A DNA stretch of 64,000 nucleotides from Cellulomonas fengjieae (GTDB lineage Bacteria; Actinomycetota; Actinomycetes; Actinomycetales; Cellulomonadaceae). Every line of letters begins with the position of its first letter. Within the stretch, counting starts at the first letter, position 1. A model generated the notes under the pieces. The model saw only the letters and a list, made by a program, of their open reading frames with translations, ran no database searches and was not told the DNA's origin. The stretch spans positions 3,534,001-3,598,000 of the forward strand of contig NZ_CP074404.1 in assembly GCF_018388465.1 (NCBI RefSeq). The letters run 5' to 3'. The translations under genes and the position numbers were made by a program. This document shows positions 41,825-49,852 of this stretch, in pieces.

Positions 41825-43072
41825 TCAGGGGGAACGTCCACGCCGACAACGCACGGCACGCGTGGAGGGTTCCGGCGTTGCGCCACAGCGGGCGAGCACC
41901 AGCGCCGCTGCCGCACCGGCTGCGCTGACGACCGCGAACGGCAGGGCGGGTGCCGCCCGGAACAGGCCGGTGAACAGGATCGGTCCCACGAGCTCGGCCA
42001 GCACGAACGAGTACTGGAAGACCGCGAGGTAGCGTCCGCGGGCGGACCCGGCCAGCGTGTTCACCAGCGCGGCGGACGACGGCGCGTGCAGGACCTCGGC
42101 GGCACTCAGCAGCGCCATGGCCACGAGGAGCAGCACGGCGGCCGCCACCAACCCGAGCGACGTGGCGACCGCCACCAGGGCGAAGGCGCCGCACCACAGC
42201 GCGCCGGCCCTGGTGAGGACGCTCACCTGGGAGTGCGTTCGGGCGGCCGCGGCGCCGCGTGCGGAGAACATCGCCACGAGCAGTGCGTTGACCACGAGGA
42301 GGGCAGACGTGAGCCACCCCGGTCCCTGCAGGCCGGACCGGACCACGGTCGGCAGCGAGAGCCCGACGAAGACGATGCACAGGGCGAACACGCTGTTGAC
42401 GAGAAGGAGAACGACGAACGCCCGGTCCCTGCCCATCACGGCGAGTCCGGCCAGCACGGCGCCTCCCTCCGTCGACGGCGAGTGCCGCACCCGCACGCCG
42501 GTGATCAGTACGGCTGCGACGGCGGTCGATGCCGCAGCCGCCCAGGCCAGCGCCACGTAGGCCGCCGTCAGGTCGAGGGAGATCACCACGCCGGTGATCA
42601 GGCCGCCGCCCACGATCCCGACGGTGCGCGCGGCGTTGAGTCGACCGAACCAGCCCTCCGTCGAGAGCGTGCTGCCGGCCTCGGCGTAGTCGGCAAGCAG
42701 GGAGAACACCGACGACCAGAACAGCCGTGTCCCGACGACCATGACGGTGGACGCCGCGAACACCGCCACGGGCCCACGTGCCACGACGAACGCCGAGTAG
42801 GCGGCGACCTGACAGACCAGCCCGAGGATCACGACGGGACGGGCGCCGACGCGATCGACGAGGACGCCCGCCAGGAGAGGGAGCGGGAGGCCGACGAGGA
42901 CGCTCGCGCTCACGATGGCGCCGAGGACGGGCAGCGCGATGTCGGTCAGGACGGTGAAGTAGACCAGGGACAGCGGCAGGAAGAGCCCGCCCGCCAGCGA
43001 GGCGAGGGCGAGCGACAGGCTGAGGGTGAGGTCAGGGCGAGACGATGCGGAGAGGGGCACGGGTGTCGTCAC
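41825..43072 (-). CDS. MFS transporter
   Basis: A 415-residue permease with 12 predicted helices and the loop 2-3 motif GVLVDRVGARPVVILG. EGWFGRLNAARTVGIVGGGL in helix 5 is of the drug-export antiporter type. Basic residues cluster on the cytosolic loops and tail. The substrate is unknown. It diverges from an ABC exporter operon, with 240 bp between starts that include a stable hairpin. Confidence 0.88.
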   Translation of the reverse strand: MTTPVPLSASSRPDLTLSLSLALASLAGGLFLPLSLVYFTVLTDIALPVLGAIVSASVLVGLPLPLLAGVLVDRVGARPVVILGLVCQVAAYSAFVVARGPVAVFAASTVMVVGTRLFWSSVFSLLADYAEAGSTLSTEGWFGRLNAARTVGIVGGGLITGVVISLDLTAAYVALAWAAAASTAVAAVLITGVRVRHSPSTEGGAVLAGLAVMGRDRAFVVLLLVNSVFALCIVFVGLSLPTVVRSGLQGPGWLTSALLVVNALLVAMFSARGAAAARTHSQVSVLTRAGALWCGAFALVAVATSLGLVAAAVLLLVAMALLSAAEVLHAPSSAALVNTLAGSARGRYLAVFQYSFVLAELVGPILFTGLFRAAPALPFAVVSAAGAAAALVLARCGATPEPSTRAVRCRRGRSP

Positions 43073-43156
43073 TTCCGGATGGGAAACAGACAGGGCTGAG
43101 TGGCCCGACGAGCTCGTTGCTCGGCGGGCGGTTCAGCTGGGTCTGACGTCCATCAC

Positions 43157-43181
43157 GGGGCGACGCTAGGGGCGTCGCCCC
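43157..43181. promoter_or_regulatory. hairpin between divergent MFS and ABC genes
   Basis: Perfect 10-bp arms (43157-43166 and 43172-43181) around a 5-nt loop. It lies between divergent starts, so an operator or mRNA-leader role is likelier than termination. Confidence 0.4.
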
Positions 43182-43312
43182 GGCACGGGCAAGGCGTTAT
43201 GCCGCCCGCGGCAGGGGCGACCATCCGCAGTGACCCTCCGTCGAGAGTTCTGCAGCGTGGAGTTAACTGGCCAGGCGCCCCGCCACGGGCGCGGGACGAG
43301 AAGGAAGAGCCG

Positions 43313-44212
43313 ATGAGCGCTCCGGACGCCGTGATCGACATCCAGGGACTGACCAAGTCGTTCGGCAGGTTCCCGGCGCTCAGGGGTGTCGACCTGCACG
43401 TCGAACGGGGTCAGGTGCACGGGTTCCTCGGCCCCAACGGCGCGGGCAAGTCCACGACGATCCGCGTCCTGCTGGGCCTGCTCAGGGCGGACGGCGGCAC
43501 GGTCCGGCTGCTCGGCGGTGACCCGTGGGCGGACGTCGTCAGCCTGCACCGGCGACTCGCCTACGTGCCGGGCGACGTGTCGCTGTGGCCGGGGATGACC
43601 GGTGGCGAGGCGATCGACCTGCTGGGCGAGCTGCGCGGCGGGATCGACGAGCCGCGCCGGGCCGAGCTGGTCGAGCGGTTCGAGCTGGACCCGACCAAGC
43701 GGGGGCGGCAGTACTCCAAGGGCAACCGGCAGAAGGTCGCGATCGTCGCCGCCCTGGCCTCGGACGTCGAGCTGCTCGTCCTGGACGAGCCCACCAGTGG
43801 GCTCGACCCCCTGATGGAGAACGTCTTCCAGGAGGTCATCGGCGAGGCGACGGCACGCGGGACCACCGTGCTGCTGTCCAGCCACGTCCTGGCGGAGGTC
43901 GAGACCCTCGCCGACCGGCTCAGCATCATCCGCGACGGGGTGATCGTGCAGGCCGGCACGCTCACCGAGCTGCGCGGGCAGACCCGCACGACGATCCACG
44001 CCACGCTCGAGCGCGCACCCGACCCGCAGGCTCTGACGGTATTCAGCGACGTGCACATCGACGGCGATCGGTTCTCCGGGACGGTCGAGTCCGGCCGGAT
44101 CGGTGCGGCCATGGACGCGCTGACCCCGTCCGGGTTCACGTCGCTGACCGTGGCTCCGCCGTCCCTCGAGAGCCTGTTCCTGCGGCTGTACGGCGACGAG
44201 GCGGATCGGTGA
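43313..44212 (+). CDS. ABC exporter ATPase (TnrB3/Rv1218c-like)
   Basis: A 299-residue ABC ATPase. It has Walker A GPNGAGKST, the Q-loop region YVPGDVSLWPGMTG (the usual Gln is replaced), signature YSKGNRQKVAI (SKGN instead of SGGQ), Walker B LLVLDEPTSGLD and the switch in LLSSHVLAEVE. The SKGNRQK signature and GDVSLWP are hallmarks of the actinobacterial tetronasin-type exporters. A C-terminal domain of about 80 residues follows. ATG 43313 follows AAGGAAGAG. Its partner permease overlaps by 4 nt. A paralogous cassette lies at 49853-52344. Confidence 0.92.
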   Translation: MSAPDAVIDIQGLTKSFGRFPALRGVDLHVERGQVHGFLGPNGAGKSTTIRVLLGLLRADGGTVRLLGGDPWADVVSLHRRLAYVPGDVSLWPGMTGGEAIDLLGELRGGIDEPRRAELVERFELDPTKRGRQYSKGNRQKVAIVAALASDVELLVLDEPTSGLDPLMENVFQEVIGEATARGTTVLLSSHVLAEVETLADRLSIIRDGVIVQAGTLTELRGQTRTTIHATLERAPDPQALTVFSDVHIDGDRFSGTVESGRIGAAMDALTPSGFTSLTVAPPSLESLFLRLYGDEADR

Positions 44213-45810
44213 TCGCGTTGACCGTGTCCCTGACCGGGACGCGACCGCTGCTGCGCACGTCGTTGCGGCACGACGGGCGCCTGTTCGCTCCGTGGGCCGC
44301 GATCGTGACGTTGCTGTCGGCGTCGTCGATCGTCGTGTACCCGCTGGTGTTCCCCTCGCTGGCGTCGCGGCAGGCACTGGCGGGTGCGATCGGCGCGAAC
44401 CCCGCGCTCGGGCTGATCTTCGGCCCGGCCTACGACCTGACCACCGCCGACGGGTTCAACGCGTGGCGCAGCCTTGCGCTCGGCGGGCTCCTCGTCGCAC
44501 TCGGCGCGATCTTCGCCGTCACCCGCGCGACCCGGGCCCAGGAGGACTCCGGTCAGGCCGAGCTGCTCGCGTCCGGCGTGATGGGCCGCTCGACCCGGCT
44601 CATGGCGGGTGTGGGGGTCGCCCTGGTCGGCTCGCTCGTCGCCGGTCTCGTGGCCGGCGCCGTCACCGGGCTCTGCGGTGGTGACTGGCGGGCGTCGATG
44701 CTGCTGGGCGCCACGTTCACGGCGAGCGGCTGGATGTTCGCCGGGGTGGCGGCGCTCACCGCGCAGGTCGGTTCGGATGCCCGCACCGCGAGCTCGCTCG
44801 CGGTGGGGACTCTCGGGGTCCTCTTCCTGCTGCGCGGGTTCTGCTCCTCTCTCGACGCACCCGCGTGGACCCTCTGGGTCAACCCCCTCGGCTGGACGCT
44901 CGAGACCAGGCCCGCCACCGGCGATCACTGGGCCCCGCTGCTGCTCGCCGTGGCGCTCACGCTCGTGCTGGTCGCGGTCGCGTTCGCGCTGCAGGGACGG
45001 CGCGACTTCGGTCAGGGACTCATCCCCCCGCGACCCGGCCCCGCCCGCGGCACCACGCGCAGCACGTGGCGGCTCGCCGTCCGCGTCAACCGCGCACCAC
45101 TGATCACCTGGACCATCGCCTTCGTCGCCCTCGGAGTCGTCTTCGGGTACTTCACGACCTCGCTCACCGACCTCCTGTCGGGCGACTCGGCGGTCCAGCG
45201 GATCCTGGCCTCGGGTGCAGCCCGACCCGAGGAGCTGACCGCCGCGTTCGTGCGCACCGTGCTGAGCCTCGTCGGGATCCTGGCCGCGATCCCGGGTGTC
45301 CAGGTCCTGCTCAAGGTCCGCTCCGAAGAGCTCGACGACCGCGTCGAACCCGTCCTGGCGGGCGCCGTCGCCCGCCCGCGGTACTACGCCAGCCACGTCC
45401 TGCTCGCGCTTGCCACTGTGACGTCGTACGTCCTGATCGCCGGCAGTCTCGTCGCCGCACTCGCCTCCGGCGCCGACATCGGCGTCAGCTACGGCGACGT
45501 GTTCGTCCAAGGGCTCGCCACCGTGCCGGCCGTGTGGACCGTGGTGGCCCTGTCCGTCGCCGTCGTCGGCGCCCGCCCCGCCGTGAGCATCGCCGCGTGG
45601 GCCGGGGTGCTCGCCTCGTTCATGCTCACCCTCCTGGGCCCGACGTTCGGCCTCGACGACTGGGTGCTCGGGATCAGCCCGTTCTGGCACGTCCCCGACG
45701 TCGCCGCCGGCGCGCCCGACTGGTCCGGCCTCGGCTGGATCACGCTGGTCACCCTCGGACTCCTGCTCGTCGGCTTCGCGGGCTTCCGCCGCCGCGACCT
45801 CGCGCGCTGA
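44209..45810 (+). CDS. ABC exporter permease (large, TnrB2-like)
   Basis: A 533-residue membrane protein made of two similar halves of about six helices, each half with an entry helix after a basic segment (SLRHDGRLFAPWAAIVTLLS and VRVNRAPLITWTIAFVALGV). Cytosolic TRAQEDSGQAELLASGVMGR and VRSEELDDRVEPVLAGAVAR repeat the same coupling motif (E-x-L/V-x-A/S-G). GTG 44209 overlaps the ATPase stop (GTGA). With that ATPase it forms a polyketide/antibiotic exporter of the Rv1217c-Rv1218c type. Confidence 0.9.
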   Translation: MIALTVSLTGTRPLLRTSLRHDGRLFAPWAAIVTLLSASSIVVYPLVFPSLASRQALAGAIGANPALGLIFGPAYDLTTADGFNAWRSLALGGLLVALGAIFAVTRATRAQEDSGQAELLASGVMGRSTRLMAGVGVALVGSLVAGLVAGAVTGLCGGDWRASMLLGATFTASGWMFAGVAALTAQVGSDARTASSLAVGTLGVLFLLRGFCSSLDAPAWTLWVNPLGWTLETRPATGDHWAPLLLAVALTLVLVAVAFALQGRRDFGQGLIPPRPGPARGTTRSTWRLAVRVNRAPLITWTIAFVALGVVFGYFTTSLTDLLSGDSAVQRILASGAARPEELTAAFVRTVLSLVGILAAIPGVQVLLKVRSEELDDRVEPVLAGAVARPRYYASHVLLALATVTSYVLIAGSLVAALASGADIGVSYGDVFVQGLATVPAVWTVVALSVAVVGARPAVSIAAWAGVLASFMLTLLGPTFGLDDWVLGISPFWHVPDVAAGAPDWSGLGWITLVTLGLLLVGFAGFRRRDLAR

Positions 45811-45819
45811 CCGGCCGCG

Positions 45820-46491
45820 TCAGGTCGGCCACACGCGCGCCGCGGCCGATGCCGCGTCGATGATCCGGGGACCGTCGACCGCGGAGTTGTCGACGACGAG
45901 CGAGGCCCGCTGCCACGGCACCGCCCGCGCGAAGTACAGGCGTTGCGCCCCCACGTACCGGTGCATCAGTCCGTGCTCGGGGTCGGGGTCCAGGCCGTCG
46001 CGCAGCGCCATGCGCCGGACCATCACCTCCAGCGGGACGTCGACGAAGACCGAGTAGTCCCAGAACCCGACCAACTCGTCGCGAAGCAGGAACGTGCCCT
46101 CGACCAGCACCAACGCGTCGTGGGGCGCCTGGACCGCAGCCGGCCGCCACGTCTGCCCGGTGGCCCGGTCGAACGACGAGCCGCGGTAGAGACCGTCCCC
46201 GTCGGCACGCAGCGGCGTCAGCGCCCACGAGGTGAGCGTGGCGTAGTCGTAGGTTTCGAGCCAGAAGCCCTCCGGCGACAGGCGCCCGCGCGCGTGCCGG
46301 ACGACCGCGGGCTGGAAGAAGTCGTCAGCGTGCAGCACCACCACCGGGCGGGCGTCGATCCGCTGCGCGAGCGCCGCGGCCAGGGCGCTCTTGCCGCTGG
46401 CCCCCACCCCGTCGATCGCCACCAGGGCGCGACGCCCGCGCGGCACGGCACCGACGATCCGCGCGACGACCTCCCCCATGCCGTCGGTCAT
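45820..46491 (-). CDS. uridine-kinase-like P-loop protein
   Basis: A 223-residue P-loop kinase. Walker A is GVGASGKSALA near residue 28, and LHADDFFQPAVVRHARGRLS follows as the substrate-binding loop of uridine/pantothenate kinase relatives. VLVEGTFLLRDELVGFWDYS is the next conserved strand, and the lid has RRMALRDGLDP. Its start overlaps the stop of the HTH gene (ATGA). It ends a three-gene cluster divergent from the ATP-grasp/His protein, so a nucleoside or nucleoside-like antibiotic substrate is conceivable. Confidence 0.8.
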   Translation of the reverse strand: MTDGMGEVVARIVGAVPRGRRALVAIDGVGASGKSALAAALAQRIDARPVVVLHADDFFQPAVVRHARGRLSPEGFWLETYDYATLTSWALTPLRADGDGLYRGSSFDRATGQTWRPAAVQAPHDALVLVEGTFLLRDELVGFWDYSVFVDVPLEVMVRRMALRDGLDPDPEHGLMHRYVGAQRLYFARAVPWQRASLVVDNSAVDGPRIIDAASAAARVWPT

Positions 46492-47129
46492 GTACCGAGC
46501 GCCGCCCGGCGGTCGATGCCGAGCGTGGCGATGAGGTCCTCGTGCAGCTCGAACCAGACCCGGTGGCAGGAGTCGATGTCGGTGCCGTCGACCCATCGCC
46601 CCTCCCCGGCGCGGGCTCGCCGCCGCGCCCGGGCGAACCGCGCGGCGTACCCGTCGAACCGGGTCAGGAGGCGGGCCAGCCGGTCGACGAGCGGGGCGAG
46701 GCCGCGCTCGACGGTCGCGAGCTCGTCGAGGACACCGTCGTCCCAGGCGGCGTCGGTGTGGTCGTTGGGCGCCAGCCGGTCCCCCGCGGTCGCCCGCAGC
46801 TGCCAGTGCGTGCACGCCTGCTGCAGGCGGGCGTTGAGCGGGAGGAAGGCGCGGTGGACGTCGCGGACCTCGTCGTGACCGCCGATCGCGTCGAGCTCGG
46901 CTGCGAGCAGCCGCTCGTCCTGCGCCCGGCCGGACTCGGTCAACGACCAGCCGCTGAGGTCGGCGAAGGTCGCGCGCCCCACCCACCCGCGGGCCTCGGC
47001 GTCGAGCAGCGTCTCCTGCGTCTGGGCCGGGTCCAGGGCGAAGCGGCGGGCGAGCGCGGCGGTGTCGGCGAACCCGACGATCCGCACGGCGTGCAGCGCG
47101 AGCAGCTCGGGCGCGGAGTCCCGCGTCAC
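46488..47129 (-). CDS. winged-helix protein with C-terminal helical domain, function unknown
   Basis: A 213-residue protein. The N-terminus (LLALHAVRIVGFADTAALAR, then GWVGRATFADLSGWSLTESG) is a winged helix of the MarR type. The remaining 130 residues are helical, with VRDVHRAFLPLNARLQQACT and VERGLAPLVDRLARLLTRFD, and match no domain I know. GTG 47129 overlaps the preceding stop (GTGA). The gene links a small DNA-binding protein and a kinase in one tightly packed operon. Confidence 0.65.
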   Translation of the reverse strand: MTRDSAPELLALHAVRIVGFADTAALARRFALDPAQTQETLLDAEARGWVGRATFADLSGWSLTESGRAQDERLLAAELDAIGGHDEVRDVHRAFLPLNARLQQACTHWQLRATAGDRLAPNDHTDAAWDDGVLDELATVERGLAPLVDRLARLLTRFDGYAARFARARRRARAGEGRWVDGTDIDSCHRVWFELHEDLIATLGIDRRAALGT

Positions 47130-47521
47130 GGGGCCGTCGCCTGCCGGGCGGCGAGCCGCGCGTAGTGCTGCTGGCACGCCTGCGGGGAGTTGAAGCCCAT
47201 GGCCTGCGCCATCTGCGCCCACGTCAGGCCCGCGCTGCGGGCGATGAACAACAGCCCGTCCTCGAGCCCGTCGACCTCGGCGCGCGCCGCCGGGAGCAGG
47301 GCGAGCGCGCTCGCGATGTCCTCGGGAGCCAGGTCCGCGGAGCGCCAGAGCGCGAACTGCACGAGGTCCACCGCAGACGGCGGGACGGGGCCGGGGCGCC
47401 ACGGACGGTCGCCGATGCCGTCGGCTCCCCGGCGGAGCAGCCGCTCGCGCGCCTCGTGCTCCCGGTGGGCCTGCGCCTGGTCGGCGCGTGCCGCTCCGGC
47501 GGGGTCGTCCTTGCTCTCCAT
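47126..47521 (-). CDS. small DNA-binding-like protein (HTH), function unknown
   Basis: A 131-residue protein with a charged, coil-prone N-terminus (ADQAQAHREHEARERLLRRG). A C-terminal HTH-like part reads ARSAGLTWAQMAQAMGFNSP and then QACQQHYARLAAR, reminiscent of Myb/SANT-like or resolvase-type HTHs. ATG 47521 gives the usual start. It diverges from the ATP-grasp/His protein; the 15-bp palindrome in between is a natural operator for it. Confidence 0.65.
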   Translation of the reverse strand: MESKDDPAGAARADQAQAHREHEARERLLRRGADGIGDRPWRPGPVPPSAVDLVQFALWRSADLAPEDIASALALLPAARAEVDGLEDGLLFIARSAGLTWAQMAQAMGFNSPQACQQHYARLAARQATAP

Positions 47522-47552
47522 GCCCCGAGCGTGCAGACTCACGAGAATCTTG

Positions 47553-47567
47553 TCAACGATTCGTTGA
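47553..47567. promoter_or_regulatory. palindromic operator between divergent genes
   Basis: TCAACGA-T-TCGTTGA, a perfect odd palindrome, 10 bp before the ATG at 47578 and 31 bp before the opposite start at 47521. Confidence 0.65.
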
Positions 47568-47577
47568 AGGGTGCCCG

Positions 47578-48723
47578 ATGCTGGTTCCGTTGCGGGACGC
47601 CGACGTCGCCGCGTGCGGCGGCAAGGCCGGTGCGCTCGGTCGCCTGGCGCGCGCAGGCCTACCGGTCCCGGACGGCTTCGTCGTGCCCTTCGCCGCCTAC
47701 CGCACCGATCTGGACCTGCGCCCCGGCCTGAGCGACGCGCTCGCCCGGGAGCTCGCCGCGCTCGGCGACCCGCCCGTCGCCGTGCGCTCCTCGGCCGGCG
47801 ACGAGGACACCGCCCTGGCGTCCGCCGCCGGTCAGCACGAGACCGTGCTCGGCGTGCGGGGCGTCGACCAGGTGGCCGACGCCGTCCGTGCCTGCTGGGC
47901 GTCGCTCCACTCGCCGACCGCGCTCGCCTACCGGGCCGCGACGCCGCACCGGCCCGCGGACCCGGTGATGGCGGTCCTCGTCCAGCGCCTCGTGGACGCA
48001 GAGGTGTCCGGGGTGATGTTCACCCCGGCCGGCTCGGACGGCGTGACGCGGATCGAGGCGTCGTGGGGGCTCGGCACCAGCGTCGTCGGGGGCACCGTCA
48101 CCCCGGACGCCTACCGGGTAGAGCCCGGCGGGACGGTCCGTCGGCGGATCGCCGACAAGCGGACCCGCGTGGACCGGGCGGGGACACGCGTCGTGACGAG
48201 CGAGGTCGCCGAACTCGACCGGGGCAGACCCGCGCTCGACGAGGCGACGGCGCTGCGGCTCGCCGACCTCGGGCGCCGCGTCGGTACGGTCCTCGGCGGC
48301 GCGCTGGACATCGAGTGGGCGGTGGTCGACGGCGAGCTCTGGGTGCTGCAGGCCCGGCCGGTCACCGCGGACCTCCCTGCACCGGCACCGCCCACGCTGG
48401 CTCTGCTCACCGGGACACCAGGCAGCCGGGGCAGCGCCACCGGCACCGCGCGGATCGTCCGCGGCCCCGGCGACTTCACGCGGACGCGGGCCGGCGACAT
48501 CCTCGTCTGCCCGTGGACGGACCCGGGCTGGACGCCCCTGCTGCGCCTCGTGGCCGGCGTGGTCACCGAGACCGGCGGGGCGCTCTCGCACGCCGCCATC
48601 GTGGCTCGCGAGCGAGGGATACCCGCCGTCCTCGGAGTCCCGGGCGCGACGACGACGCTGCGCGACGGCACCACGATCACGATCGACGGCGACGCCGGCA
48701 CGGTCACCAGCAACCACCCCTGA
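47578..48723 (+). CDS. short PEP-synthase/rifampin-phosphotransferase-like protein (ATP-grasp + phospho-His domain only)
   Basis: A 381-residue protein. Residues 1-275 are the PPDK/PEP-synthase ATP-grasp: GGKAGALGRLARAGLPVPDG, VAVRSSAGDEDTALASAAGQ, VLVQRLVDAEVSGVMFTPAG and LDIEWAVVDGELWVLQARPV. Directly after comes the swivelling phosphohistidine domain with TETGGALSHAAIVARERGIP, whose His is the phosphocarrier. The central substrate domain of rifampin phosphotransferase and the PEP-binding barrel of PEP synthase are both absent. It could transfer phosphate to a separate partner. Upstream lies a palindrome and a divergent HTH/kinase operon. Confidence 0.85.
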   Translation: MLVPLRDADVAACGGKAGALGRLARAGLPVPDGFVVPFAAYRTDLDLRPGLSDALARELAALGDPPVAVRSSAGDEDTALASAAGQHETVLGVRGVDQVADAVRACWASLHSPTALAYRAATPHRPADPVMAVLVQRLVDAEVSGVMFTPAGSDGVTRIEASWGLGTSVVGGTVTPDAYRVEPGGTVRRRIADKRTRVDRAGTRVVTSEVAELDRGRPALDEATALRLADLGRRVGTVLGGALDIEWAVVDGELWVLQARPVTADLPAPAPPTLALLTGTPGSRGSATGTARIVRGPGDFTRTRAGDILVCPWTDPGWTPLLRLVAGVVTETGGALSHAAIVARERGIPAVLGVPGATTTLRDGTTITIDGDAGTVTSNHP

Positions 48724-48732
48724 GGACGGCAC

Positions 48733-49341
48733 ATGGCAACACGGCACCTCTACGTGGCCCGGCACGGCGACGCCGACGCGTTCGGCGAGCTCACGGACAC
48801 CGGTCGCCGGCAGGCGGGTCTCCTGGGTGAACGCCTCGCGCACCTCCCCATCGACGCCGTCTGGCACTCGCCCCTCCCACGCGCCGCCGACAGCGCGCAC
48901 GAGCTCGCCCGACACCTGCCCGGCGTGCCCGTCGCCGCGGCTCCGGAGCTCATCGACCACGTCCCGCACGTCCCCGCCCCGGCCGAGACGCCACCGCCCC
49001 TGCGCGGGTTCTTCGACGGGTACGACGAGGCCGAGGCCGCCGCGGGGACCCGGCTCGCCGACGCACTGACCGCCCGGTTCGCCGCCGACCCGGATCCGGC
49101 CGCGCAGGCCCGCGACACGCACGAGGTGCTCGTGACGCACGCCTACCAGGTCGCGTGGCTGGTGCGGCACGCGCTGGACGCGCCCGCGTCCCGCTGGCTC
49201 GGCCTGAACAGCGGCAACACCGCCCTGACGGTCCTCACCTACCGCCCGGGCCTGCCGCCGACGCTGGTGATGTTCAACGACATGAGCCACCTGCCCGCCG
49301 AGCTGCGCTGGACGGGGTTCCCCACGACCGCCAGAGCGTGA
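48733..49341 (+). CDS. histidine phosphatase superfamily protein
   Basis: A 202-residue phosphatase. The RHG motif is YVARHGDADAFGELTDTGRR. The second Arg is in HSPLPRAADSAHELA, and the late His in VLVTHAYQVAWLVRHAL. It starts 9 nt after the ATP-grasp/His gene, so the two are co-transcribed. The substrate is unknown; a link to removing or recycling the phosphate product of the upstream enzyme is speculative. Confidence 0.88.
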   Translation: MATRHLYVARHGDADAFGELTDTGRRQAGLLGERLAHLPIDAVWHSPLPRAADSAHELARHLPGVPVAAAPELIDHVPHVPAPAETPPPLRGFFDGYDEAEAAAGTRLADALTARFAADPDPAAQARDTHEVLVTHAYQVAWLVRHALDAPASRWLGLNSGNTALTVLTYRPGLPPTLVMFNDMSHLPAELRWTGFPTTARA

Positions 49342-49377
49342 CACGCGGGTGCATGGTGCACCGGCGTCGCGCGTCCC

Positions 49378-49383
49378 TAGGGT
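49378..49383 (+). promoter_or_regulatory. -10 element of a leaderless promoter
   Basis: TAGGGT, 6 nt before the GTG at 49390. Confidence 0.5.
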
Positions 49384-49389
49384 GGGGGC

Positions 49390-49845
49390 GTGAGCAGCGA
49401 CCCCGTGGCACGCCTCGAGTACGAGTCCATGGTCTTCGCGCGGCACCTTGCCGGGAGCACCCGCCGCTCCGGCGGAGAGCTCGACCAGAGCGCGTACGTG
49501 CTGCTCACCCTCCTGCAGGCCTGCGGGCCGTCGAGCATCGGCGACCTCGCCGCCACCACGGGCCTCGACGCCTCCACGCTCAACCGGCAGACCGCCGCGC
49601 TCCTGCGCAACGGCCACGCCGAGCGGATCACCGACCCCGACGGCGGCGTCGCGCGCAAGTTCCGGCTGACCCCGGACGGCGAGCGCGCGCTCAACGAGGA
49701 ACGGTCCGCGAGCACCGCGGCGCTCGACGCGATCACCGCCGACTGGGCCGACGACGACCGCGCCGCCCTGGCCACCCTGCTCGGCAACCTCAACATGTCG
49801 ATCGAGGCGCGCGTCGGGCGCAGCTGGCCCCGGCCGGAGCTGTAG
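49390..49845 (+). CDS. MarR-family regulator
   Basis: A 151-residue MarR protein. LDQSAYVLLTLLQACGPSSI leads to the HTH LAATTGLDASTLNRQTAALL, a wing with RITDPDGGVARKFRLTPDGE, and a C-terminal dimerisation helix. It is probably translated from a leaderless mRNA. It converges on the MerR-controlled ABC operon, with 7 nt between stops; its own targets are not evident. Confidence 0.88.
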   Translation: MSSDPVARLEYESMVFARHLAGSTRRSGGELDQSAYVLLTLLQACGPSSIGDLAATTGLDASTLNRQTAALLRNGHAERITDPDGGVARKFRLTPDGERALNEERSASTAALDAITADWADDDRAALATLLGNLNMSIEARVGRSWPRPEL

Positions 49846-49852
49846 GGCTCGT

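Noticed and set aside
43141..43181. Fifth copy of the two-component promoter element before the MFS gene
   Set aside because: GTCTGACGT and GACGCTAGG occur, but the spacing and the upstream blocks are absent; the hairpin explains most of the pattern.
47578..48723. Calling the protein a rifampin phosphotransferase
   Set aside because: The rifamycin-binding middle domain is missing, so the substrate claim has no support.
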